Shown here: one piece after another, positions 48,956-59,100 of the stretch | Numbering within the stretch: the stretch's first letter is position 1 | How the letters are laid out: each line of letters begins with the position of its first letter | Source: Nipponacmea schrenckii | Lineage: Eukaryota > Mollusca > Gastropoda > Lottiidae | Assembly: GCA_030562195.1 (NCBI GenBank) | Contig: CM060203.1 | Location: forward strand, 6,028,208-6,092,207 | Reading direction: 5' to 3' | DNA length: 64,000 bases | Program-made: the position numbers and the translations under genes | The notes under the pieces: model-generated | The model's input: the letters and a program-made list of their open reading frames with translations, nothing else | What the model was told of the DNA's origin: nothing | Database searches by the model: none

Positions 48956-49785
48956 GACATTATCATTGATAAGATATAACAATGTTATCACTGGATAACT
49001 TATCTGATTGTGTAACACTCAGCTACTGTTCACACCTTCGTGATAATACTGTATGTGGGAAACAAGATGTCTTACTCCTAGCATTTCATATGATAGATCC
49101 AGTAGGGTGTTAATATAGAGTAGGACACTCATGTCGTAGGAAGGAAACATGTCGTAGATCCCGGGTAGTTAGGTCGATTTAATATAGACTCAAAATATTT
49201 GAATGCAAATAAGAAGTTTTATGTATATTTGAACTTGTCTCAGAGTTTTGTGTCTTGGGGGAAGGAACGTTGACGGACTGAAAGCCGGAGAATAATCTAA
49301 CGCGATTTAATAAGTGCTCACTTTGATTCTAGTTGTTGCCTACTGGAATATAATTCTTCGGTACAACTTCGAGTAACTCACACCACAGTACTGAAGGCCA
49401 AGTTCCACCGCCATGTCATTTGACCCGACCAGATCTATATATTACTTAACTTTCAACCTACCATTTGATCCAAGACCAATAGAGATTTCTGCTTATGCTG
49501 TTAATTTGTCTAGCCACCTTGGTCTGATTATTGCAAATTTCGAGGGACTTTCATAAGGCAGGGTGATTCAGAATACATGTTACTAGTATTTCGACCACAT
49601 GAAAAAGGAGTCATTAGTCGAGAACAATATCAATGAGCAAAATCCCTTAAGATCGAAACATGTTGGTATATGGTATATAGTCGATTATGAATATGTTACA
49701 GAGAAGTTCAGAATGGTTCAGAGTGGTTCAGAGTGGTTCAGAAATGTCGGAACAAACTGGACATTGGTATTGTTTTCCAGATAGG
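48956..49785. other. Unique region, no recognisable gene
   Basis: AT-rich with short frames only. Near 49,705-49,745 a short cagagtggtt repeat is visible. Confidence 0.45.
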
Positions 49786-49787
49786 TG

Positions 49788-50130
49788 CATGCCAGTTTTC
49801 TCCTTGCCAGTAAGTTCATGCCAGTTTGCTCCTTGGCAGTAAGTTCATGCCAGCTCCTCCTTTACAGCAAGTCCATGCCAGTTTCCTACTTGCCAGTACG
49901 TTCATGCCAGTCTCCTCCTTGCCAGTACGTTCATGCCAGTTTCCTCCTTGCCAGTAAGTCCATGCCAGTCTCCTCCTTGCCAGTAAGTTCATGCCAGTTC
50001 CCTCCTTGCCAGTGAGTTCATGCCAGTTTTCTCCTTGCCAGTGAGTTCATGCCAGTTTTCTCCTTGCCAATAAGTTCATACTAGTTTTCTCCTTACCAGA
50101 AAGTTCATGCCAGTTTTCTCATCGCCAGTC
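49788..50130. repeat. 29-bp minisatellite, about 12 copies
   Basis: Unit ttcatgccagtttcctcctt plus gccagtaag. The Cys/Pro/Ser-rich + frame is produced by the repeat and is not a gene. Confidence 0.9.
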
Positions 50131-51235
50131 CTAAATTCAGTATCAGATTGTGATTTAATGGCTACATGATGCCTTGTATGACCATGGACCACCTTGAATA
50201 AAGGATCCATAGTTGTGAATCAAAGTTGGTATTCTTTGTAAAATATGCCTTTAGTTGTTTCTTTGGTCATTCTTAGGCTAGTGTAAACCAGGCTTGGATG
50301 TTTAATTTATCTAATACACGATGAGTTGTTGACATTCTTATCAGGATTGTTTTAAAAATGAAAGATACTTGACCGATAGAGCCTTTCCATGAATGATATG
50401 ACGTTGGATACGTGATTACAATATCTATATTATAGTCAGAACTTGCCAGAGATTCGTCCACAGGGAAAAGTACTCTCACAACGTAAGCTCTTGAGCAGGA
50501 ACAGCTGATTCTTTAGCGAACACCTTGTACATTTTAAAAGGATATGGAGCTATCGAGAATGATGTCTTCCGGCTAGTCCTTGACAAAATGAATTATGATC
50601 ATGTACGTGGACTTGAAGTTAAGTTTTCAAGGCAACAATTAAAAATGGCTTACGCTCTCCAAAAACCTGTTGGTAGAGGATCCTTGGCCAAAGTTCTTGG
50701 GAATGATTTTACAATGATAACAAACTAGGTTCTAAAGGATCCCTTCTACCAGCTTGTCCTTGGATCAATCTATGCGTAATGATTTTACAATGATACCAGC
50801 TGATCCATTTCAATACACATATTTGTATATATCAGCCTAAATTGTGAAGGCCACGTGTTCATTCGTGTTCTCTAGCCACCTCTATATCCTTACTATTTAT
50901 TATTCTATTTGAAATTATTCAATAATAGATACATTGATAGCTGATGTACTTTATGGATGTACATGTACTATAATAGAGCTATACAAATTATTTTTTACCG
51001 AAATTTAAACCCCTTTTGAACTAAATCGGGTATTTCTATGTATAATTGTACAATACTTAAATTGATAAGCTGTATGCTTCTAAAATTTAATAATTCATTT
51101 TTGTTGATGGCAGATAAAAGGTAATAGTAACATGTGATGTATTTCTGTCTATATTTAGCTAGCATAGGACAAATGAACAATGTGAACATATTACCCAGGT
51201 CAAGTTTTTGATAAAAAAATGCATAGCTCACCTTT
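50131..51235. other. Unique region, no recognisable gene
   Basis: Short frames of 60-80 codons on both strands have no domain, splice or compositional support. The phrase aaggatcccttctaccagct (about 50,736) also occurs, slightly changed, near 18,290, hinting at a dispersed repeat. Confidence 0.45.
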
Positions 51236-51438
51236 CCTCCTCTTGTCTCTGATAATTATTGTTGTTAGAGGTCAGTTTGAAACTTACTGACTCTTACCTA
51301 GTCTCTGATAGTTATTATTGACAGAGGTCAATCTGAAACTTACTGACTCTATATCTTGTCTCTGATAGTTATTATACTCTTCTGAAACTTACTGACTCTA
51401 TATCTGGCCTCTGATAGTTATTATTGAAACTTACTGAC

Positions 51439-54184
51439 CAGGGTTCAATTTAGAATGAAACAATTGATTAGCGGTTAAAAGTAATAAATTGTAATTTTCG
51501 CTAATCAAATTCAAAATTGATTAGCAATTGCCAATGATTGAGAAGCAGATTTTTACTTGACTATAGACCACCCCTTAGTAGAATACATGGAATATATATT
51601 CCAATCATTTTATTACGTAACATTCCCCAATCACCTGCTTATGGTGTGTAGCAACTTAAAATGGAATACAGTAAATTATGTTAATTTATTATTGTTCTCT
51701 ATTATCATTATAAGGCATAGTATTTGGTCTTCTTGATTTTGAAAAGAAAATATCCACACATTTATGGCCATTAAAGTCTTTGGGTTGTGGGCCCTCCAGC
51801 TTGATATGTAATAGGTTCTCTAAGGTTTCTTCGCCTAGACGGTTTCTCCAATCTGTCTTCACTCTTCCCATTGCAGAAAATGCTCGCTCTAGCTTAGCAT
51901 TAGAGACAGGATAAGTCAATAAAATTAATATCATGTGGTAAATGTTACTAAAAAGGTCTGCCTTATGAATTTTTATCACACTTATCAAGTTTTTAATATC
52001 TGTGATGTGACTAACATTCTTGATCCAAAACTGCTTGAGTTCACTCCATTCACTTTCAATTAAATGTACAGAGACACCCCTTTTCTGCAAAAGTTTAATG
52101 AAATGCTTTGAAAAGAAAGCAATTTCATCTCTTCCATATTCTTTCAACAATTCACTGTCCTTTGGCCATGACACAATATTTATAAGTTTTAGTAATGAAA
52201 ATACAGGATTTGTGTTCAAATCATCAAATCTAGCTTTTACACATTCTTCAAGTTTTTCCTCCAGGTCAACACACTTGCTTCTAAATTCAAATGTCTCATA
52301 TTTTAACTGAATTCCTTTATACTGAATTTCACAAGGATTTTCTTCACACACATTTAATAGTTCTTTTAAATCATCACAATAACAATCCTGCTTAAAATCT
52401 GATAGTGTGTTATAAAAAGTGTCAAGTGCTGACATAGCATATAAAAGATCAACAGTGGATCCCTGAAGAAGCAGTGAAAGTTTAGATAATGGTTCCAATA
52501 ACATGATGAAATAAAGTAAAAATATCACAAATTTGTAGGACTTAAGTTTTTTAAGATAGCCTATCATCTTGGCTTTCTCGTCACCTTTAAAAGATGGATC
52601 TTGAGACATGTTTTCAAGGTGGGCAACCATGACAGGATAAGACTTGAGTAATGAATTACATGCATTCCTTTTGTGCTGCATCCATCGAGTTCCTAAGGCT
52701 TTATCTGGTTTACTTACACTTTCATTCATTATTTCAGCTAAATTTTTCAGTTCTCTGAGTTTTTTAGGACTGCGGTTATACAAACTTCTTAATCCATTTA
52801 ACACTGCCATTAAATCTGAAAATTCAACTGACCCACTGAATGTATCCTTTGCAGCAAGTTCAAGCCTATGGTTAAGACAATGTATAACAACAAGCCATTC
52901 CATGTCCAATTTTAATAATTCTGACAGTCCCTTTTTTGCGCCCAAATTAACACTTGCCCCATCTGCCATAAATCCTACCAGTTTTGATTTGAAATCTGTT
53001 ATTCCAACCTCAGAAAAAGCTTCATATAAACATTCCTTTAAACCTGGAGATGTGACAGTTTTGGCATTTTTGAGTCTTAAGAATTTGGTAGACGTAAGTC
53101 CATTTGAATCAACAATCAATAAATATATCACCTCTTTCTCAACAGAACTTACGTCAGAACAACCATCAATCAGAACAGAAAAATAATCACACTTTTCAAT
53201 TTCTTGAACAGTTTCAGTTTTAATACAATTCCCAATAATGTTTGTAAATTCTTGGCATTTAACATCGTTGATGTATGTACTTCCAAGATTAACGCCATGT
53301 TTTTTCTCGAGGTTGACGAAGGATGGAAATTTACTGAATGCTATTTCTTCACAGGCTAAAGTATACGAAATTTCAAAAAGTTTTAGAACTCTGTCTTTTT
53401 CTTCTTTTTCTGCTCCACTGAATGACTTGTATAACGGGGCTTGCGATAACACATCGACAATAGGAAAATCTATTTGATTTTCTTTTCTTACAGCCAAAAT
53501 ATGAGGTTCTGCTGACAAATGCTTTCGGACATTGTCGGCTTTTAGAGACGTTCCTGTAATACCAGAAATAAAAGCTCGGCTGAAGTTCCTCGTGTGATTG
53601 ATTTTATTTTCATATTTTGTACATAATGTACAAGACAGTTTGTTGACAATACCCGCAGTTTGCAATTCATATTCAATCCACTTTCGGTTAGGATCGTATT
53701 TTTGAATCCACTGTTTTACGGTAGAAAGTTTGACACCGGTCAAAAGTTTTTTATTGTAATCAGATGCAGACGATGAAGCCATGTTGAAATGTTAGTCTCG
53801 AATTATAGGTCGTCAGGTCAATACACATTCCGTAGCATTGAGGTTGAGTGACTGGATTCATGAGTCTACCCTAGTAACATGACAACTAGACATTCAACCA
53901 ATCAAATTTCTTATCTTATTGCACGCGGTCTTTTTATAGAGTCCTCTTGCCAATAATAAACATTACGTCAATGAAGATAAATAATAGGCCTAACTGTCCT
54001 GAAACGAATATTAGGCCGATGGAATTCGGTTCTATGCTTTTTTATGATTATAAAAATCAGTCTGCTTGAATCGCAATAATGTTGGCATTTAAACAAATTT
54101 CGCTAATCAAAGGGAATAATGATTCGCGCTTACCCCAATTTTGGATCGCTAAGTGCGATGCGATACCGGTTAAATTGAACCCTG
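51439..54184 (-). mobile_element. hAT DNA transposon, structurally complete (2,746 bp)
   Basis: Ends are perfect 14-bp inverted repeats CAGGGTTCAATTTA (51,439-51,452 and 54,171-54,184). Flanks are a perfect 8-bp target duplication TTACTGAC (51,431-51,438 and 54,185-54,192), the hallmark of hAT elements. It carries one uninterrupted transposase frame on -. Subterminal copies of GATTAGCG or its complement (51,466; 51,499; 54,101, plus near copies) look like transposase-binding sites. Intact ends, exact duplication and open frame point to a recent insertion that could still be active. Confidence 0.95.
51689..53782 (-). CDS. hAT-family transposase, 697 aa
   Basis: Cut-and-paste transposase, single exon, starting at ATG 53782 and ending before the left TIR. 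Residues about 30-100 hold a BED/TTF-type zinc finger (CTLC ... HLSAEPH) preceded by a Trp-rich stretch (WIQKYDPNRKWIEYE). The RNase-H-like catalytic core shows SVLIDGCSDVSS (first Asp) and GFMADGASVNLG with VIHCLNHRLELAA, split by the usual helical insertion (about 330-560). The C-terminal hATC dimerisation segment AKLERAFSAMGRVKTDWRNR contains the catalytic Glu region. The sequence resembles the DUF4371/ZNF862-like branch of hAT proteins. No stop or frameshift is present. Because it lies between matching TIRs it is read as a transposon gene, not a domesticated host gene. Frames on + across it are shadows. Confidence 0.93.
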   Translation of the reverse strand: MASSSASDYNKKLLTGVKLSTVKQWIQKYDPNRKWIEYELQTAGIVNKLSCTLCTKYENKINHTRNFSRAFISGITGTSLKADNVRKHLSAEPHILAVRKENQIDFPIVDVLSQAPLYKSFSGAEKEEKDRVLKLFEISYTLACEEIAFSKFPSFVNLEKKHGVNLGSTYINDVKCQEFTNIIGNCIKTETVQEIEKCDYFSVLIDGCSDVSSVEKEVIYLLIVDSNGLTSTKFLRLKNAKTVTSPGLKECLYEAFSEVGITDFKSKLVGFMADGASVNLGAKKGLSELLKLDMEWLVVIHCLNHRLELAAKDTFSGSVEFSDLMAVLNGLRSLYNRSPKKLRELKNLAEIMNESVSKPDKALGTRWMQHKRNACNSLLKSYPVMVAHLENMSQDPSFKGDEKAKMIGYLKKLKSYKFVIFLLYFIMLLEPLSKLSLLLQGSTVDLLYAMSALDTFYNTLSDFKQDCYCDDLKELLNVCEENPCEIQYKGIQLKYETFEFRSKCVDLEEKLEECVKARFDDLNTNPVFSLLKLINIVSWPKDSELLKEYGRDEIAFFSKHFIKLLQKRGVSVHLIESEWSELKQFWIKNVSHITDIKNLISVIKIHKADLFSNIYHMILILLTYPVSNAKLERAFSAMGRVKTDWRNRLGEETLENLLHIKLEGPQPKDFNGHKCVDIFFSKSRRPNTMPYNDNREQ

Positions 54185-54470
54185 TTACTGACTATATATC
54201 TGGCCTCTGATAGTTATTATTGAAACTTACTGACTATATATCTGACCTCTGATAGTTATTATTGAAACTTACTGACTCTATATCTGGCTTCTAATAGTTA
54301 TTATTGACAGAGGTTAGTCTGAAACTTACTGACTCTATATCTTGTCTCTAATAGTTATTATTGACAGAGGTCAGTCTGAAACTTACTGACTCTATATCTG
54401 GCCTCTGATAGTAATTATTGACATAGGTCAGTCTGAAACTTACTGACTCTATATCTAGTCTCTGATTAAT

Positions 54471-55060
54471 TGAAATGAATGGAGTTTTACGTCCTATTCC
54501 TACGTCCTACCTACGCCGGAAGCGTTCGTAGACTATTGGCTTGTATCCTCTATCAAAGTCTGCTAATATTTTTTCATTATCAATAATTTATATAAAACGA
54601 GCTAGTATAATTATAGACTACGTCAGTAAATTCGATATAATTATGGAAGTTAACAGGATATATTTTAAATATTTCTTTAAAAACTGTTAATTGTGACATT
54701 CTGTCTTTGAGTGATTAACGCAACTATGACGTACATGTACGAGGGTCGACCGAAAAGTTTGTATCCTAAGAATAATAACCGAAACAAAACTAAATGTCTT
54801 TTTATGGCTAAAAATTGAAAATAAAAAACAACCAAGAAATTGGCGGGTCGCTATATTTCTGGCTATGATGGCGTAATATATATCCGATGTGAATGTATTG
54901 GGCTGTAGGAAATCGTTTCTTGACCCGGATATGGACCTCGAAGCAACCCTGACAGAAGTGTTTGAAACTGGAAATAGGGGGGGGGGGTGGCGAATTCCAT
55001 CTTATATCTTGACTTCAAAAGCCATTTTTCTATATGATGGAACAGACATAATTGTCATTT
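54471..55060. other. Unique region with SINE tail fragment, no gene
   Basis: At 54,473-54,500 the inverted SINE tail (gaaatgaatggagttttacg) is present. The remainder has no recognised gene. Confidence 0.5.
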
Positions 55061-55064
55061 GGTA

Positions 55065-55415
55065 ATAGCTTGACATGGTGAAGATGTATAAGATGAAGTT
55101 AGTAATAGTTTCACATTGTAAAGCTGTATAAGATGAAGTTTGTAATAGCTTGACATTGTGAAGATGTATAAGATGAAGCTAGTAATAGTTTGACATTGTG
55201 AAGCTGTATAAGATTAAGTTTGTAATAGCTGGACATTGTGAAGATGTATAAGATGAAGTTCGTAACAGTTTGACATTGTGCTGGTGTATAAGATGGATTT
55301 GGTAATTGTTTGACATTGTGAAAATGTATAAGATGGATTTGGTAATTGTTTGACATTGTGAAGATGTATAAGATAGTTTTGGAAATTGTTTGACATTTTG
55401 AAGATGTTCCAAGTT
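55065..55415 (-). repeat. 40-bp minisatellite, inverted block, about 9 copies
   Basis: Units such as cttgacattgtgaagatgta followed by taagatgaagtttgtaatag are the reverse complement of the PEF intron array at 6,397-7,300. They show the same family in opposite orientation about 48 kb away. Confidence 0.9.
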
Positions 55416-56087
55416 TGGTTTACAACTTTTCTGTGAACCCTCTGTTATAAAATCTGTTGATGACTAATTTCCTTGACATGTGTGTCCAAAAATAACTTTC
55501 TCATTCGATCAGTATGTTAGTAGGTCAGTAGAGCAGGCATGTACCAATGACGTTTAAAGATTCGGTTGAATAATTCTTTTATTTCCCGGCAGATCGGGTG
55601 ATATATTACAATCTATTAATATGTATTTTTAATATGAATTGACTAAATATTTCAAACCCACGCACCATCCGCCCCATACAACTGAACAGGGCTACAATTT
55701 TTTTGAGCATATTATCCGAGACGAAAAGCTATCAGAGGACTGAATGCAGGCAGATATTTCTGACTATGTATAATATGTATATATTACATTCGAAGGGCAT
55801 GTCCCCGTGCCTTCTACCCAAATATATGCTGTAATACATTGTAATTTGCTAATAAATATCTTACGGTTCCAACAATGTGAATAAGGATAGACCCATAGAC
55901 ATCCTGTTATTTATAAGACCGCTGAACGAGTAAAGGGAGATAACTACATTAAGAATCTACTTCCGTCATAAAGGAATTGTGGGACTGTCGGTGCCACGTA
56001 GGAAGCCATATTTGTTGACGTTTTGTAAAATCGACTTTGATTACTGTAACAACACGCTAGTTTGGTGATTTTGAAGACAATTCCAAC
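55416..56087. other. Upstream region of the GRASP gene
   Basis: Contains the presumed 5' UTR and promoter of the Golgi-stacking gene. No TATA box or other core element can be assigned with confidence. Confidence 0.4.
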
Positions 56088-56150
56088 ATGGGAGGTTCAG
56101 TGAGCACTGAAATCCCTGGCGGGGGTACAGAGGGCTATCATGTTTTACGG
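56088..56150 (+). CDS. GORASP: GRASP exon 1, myristoylated N-terminus
   Basis: ATG at 56088 in the context ttccaacATGG. 21 codons end at CGG|gtaagtaa. It encodes [20 protein letters not shown] plus Arg. The start was chosen because Gly2 and the [14 protein letters not shown] string are invariant in the family. Confidence 0.95.
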
Positions 56151-59100
56151 GTAAGTAAATAGATTGCTGGTTTGTCAAATTTTTCAGATTCCTTCTTAGC
56201 ATTTTTATCACTTTGATATCAACTGGGTAATTTTTTAAGATGTTTATCAAAAGTTATCTGTTTACGAGATATAGATTGTCACCATTAGATTAAAGACAAT
56301 TAGCATGAAATTTCATGACTACAGTCCAAAAGTAATGCCATTTTTTGGCATAATAGTTTTAGACAATAAATATAACAGCAGTGACAAGGTGTCTGCAAAT
56401 TTCAGTTTTCCAAATTTTGGACAAATCGTTTTACTGTAACAGAAATTTCATCTTTATTGGGAATAAATCAAAATGTACGTATCTGTCATCATCCAATAGG
56501 TGTATGAACAATAGTAGATTAGGGCCTGGGTATAGCTATCACTTAATTATGAGTTATTAGATTTATAGCCTACAGTATGGTTTAGTTTCCAATATGGTAC
56601 TCCAATACCATACCCATCTTTATTATTCATTAGGTCTGTATGTAATGTGGGGTTGTAATTTTCCATTCATTTCAATTCTAATACATAGTTTTAAAATATA
56701 ACACTATATAACTATGTATTGCTATAATGAAGAGACTATGTTATTATAGACAGGTTAGTTGTCAACTTAATCATAATAAAGGCCTATGTTCTAATGACTG
56801 GGAAAAATACCAGATGCTCCCACAAGTCCTTAAGTAACTCGTAATTAGGCTAATTATGATGGGATTTCCTTCTGCAGGGTAATGCCATAGGTATGTACGT
56901 CACGTCTCAAATGTCGTTTAAATGTCTTTGATCTTTTTTGATCATCAATTTTTTAAATTCGGTACATAAATCATGATGTAACCGGACGCTGTAGTTAAAA
57001 TATGCACGCATGAGTACTTGCCCACATTCCAGGCAGGGCCTCCAACGTGCAAAAACTAGGTAAAATCTTACTTATAGCCCATTTTCTTATACAACCCTGT
57101 AGACGATGGGATTGACATCTTTATATTCATAAGGATTATAGAACTGCCAATACCTGGTTAAAGCGACAGTTGCTATGGTGTACCAAGTTCTATCAGTATG
57201 TTTGAAGATAACAGTAGAAACTAATGATTCTTGTTTCAAGTGTTTAGTCTATTCATTAATCCAGTCCAGGATTTCAGTTCAGTTTAATTATTATATTTGA
57301 TATTTTCAGGTACAGGATGGTTCTCCAGGTCATCTGGCTGGACTTGAGGCTTTCTTTGATTTTATCATCGCCATTGGAAACACAAGATTGGTAGGTCTAT
57401 TTTCATTCATTTATGATAGAGTTGTTTCAAAGGGACAGTTTTGTCATTCTTTTGACCAGTCATATGATCAATCATACTGTATAATATATTATTTTAATTG
57501 TATTATAGAGTCAAGATAATGATATATTATTCTAATTGTATTATAGAGTCAAGATAATGATATATTAAAAGAGTTATTAAAAGCTAACATAGAGAAACCT
57601 GTTAAAATGGCAGTTTATAGCAGTAAAACACAGAATGTAAGGGAGGTCACCATTACACCAAGTCATAACTGGGGTGGACAGGGTCTACTTGGGGTCAGTA
57701 TAAGGTAGGTACTTAAACTATATAAGCTTACTCTTTCTATCATGAGTTTGTCGAGGTTTTTTGAACATTTTTATTTCATAATTCTCAAAAATTATATAGC
57801 CTAGATATACAAATAGAGGAGAAACTGAAAGTAAACTTATTTGAATTTCGTGAAAGAAATAGATCTATATTGAATTTTGACTTTATGGTCTGAATTGATA
57901 CTGTTGAAATTATCTGATTGCCAGGATATATATACCGGTAATATGGCAGCATTATATTATTAAACTTTTGTTTTCTTGTAGATTCTGTTCTTTCGAAGGT
58001 GCCAATGAAAATGTCTGGCATATTTTGGTGAGTTTTATTTTTAAACAAGAATAAGTTAGAATTATTCCGACAATTTTGAAACAGATATTATGTTGAAATT
58101 GAGTTTAAAGAAGGGTTTCCTTATTTTCATATATATACATATATATACCATAATTGGACCGGTAATACTTATATCAATAGAAAGTAGAGGTGTTCTAATG
58201 ACTGGGAAAAATACCAGATGGTCCAACAAGTCCTTAATTAACTCGTAATTAGGCTAATTATGTCGGGATTTCCCTTGGTAGGGTACTACCATAGGTATGT
58301 ACGTCAAGTCTCAAATGTCATTGATCATCCAGTCTGTTAATTAGGTACATAACCGGATGCTGTGGTTGTTAAGTATGCATGCATGCGTACTTGCCCATAT
58401 TCCATAATATTTTTCACAACAACAATGGCATTTCTATAACAAAAGGCAATAAAACATTTAAATATCATTTTGTAAAAACATTATGAATTAATTTAAATAA
58501 GTTTTAACTCACTAATAATAAAATACGAAATCAAATTTTTAGACGCCTTCATTCATATGACGTCATTTGGTCACGTGAACAAACATGGAGTCTAAATTTA
58601 GCATTTCAAAGCAGATCAGAGTCAAATGGATTCCACAAGCATTTCTACGTCCACATAGGTCTTTTGAACTTCAGAATACATGGATTATTCATTAGAAACC
58701 CCAATTAATCAATTAGTAAGCTTACGTTGGCTCTAATTAATGAGGGAAGCCATCTTTAACTGCCTTCCTCTTTACGGTCCAGTTAGTTGGGTATAAAACT
58801 ATTTCGTTAGTTCAATGAAATACGTTACTTTTATTCATCATTTCAAGATTAATATAGAAGTTTGCTTATAGTTTAAGTAAAGAAAATGACTTTGTAATGT
58901 TGATTATTGTAGGAAATAGAACCCAATTCACCAGCAGATTTAGCCGGATTAAAATCCAATACAGATTATGTTATTGGTGCTGATTCTGTTCTTCATGAGG
59001 TTTGTTATTTCAGTATACACTTGTATAACCACAGTCTCGAGGAAGTATGATGAATAGGGATGTGGTTTGAACTCAAGTTATTTTCCTCTCTTGTATAGTA

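Larger units (their letters stand above)
51236..54470. repeat. 57-bp minisatellite, split by the hAT element
   Basis: Units of ctctgatagttattattgac, agaggtcagtctgaaactta, ctgactctatatctggc occur at 51,236-51,438 and resume at 54,185-54,470. The array was continuous before the transposon inserted. Some units lack the middle third. Confidence 0.9.

Noticed and set aside
52020..53477. Frames on + of 79-180 codons
   Set aside because: Shadows of the hAT transposase on the opposite strand.
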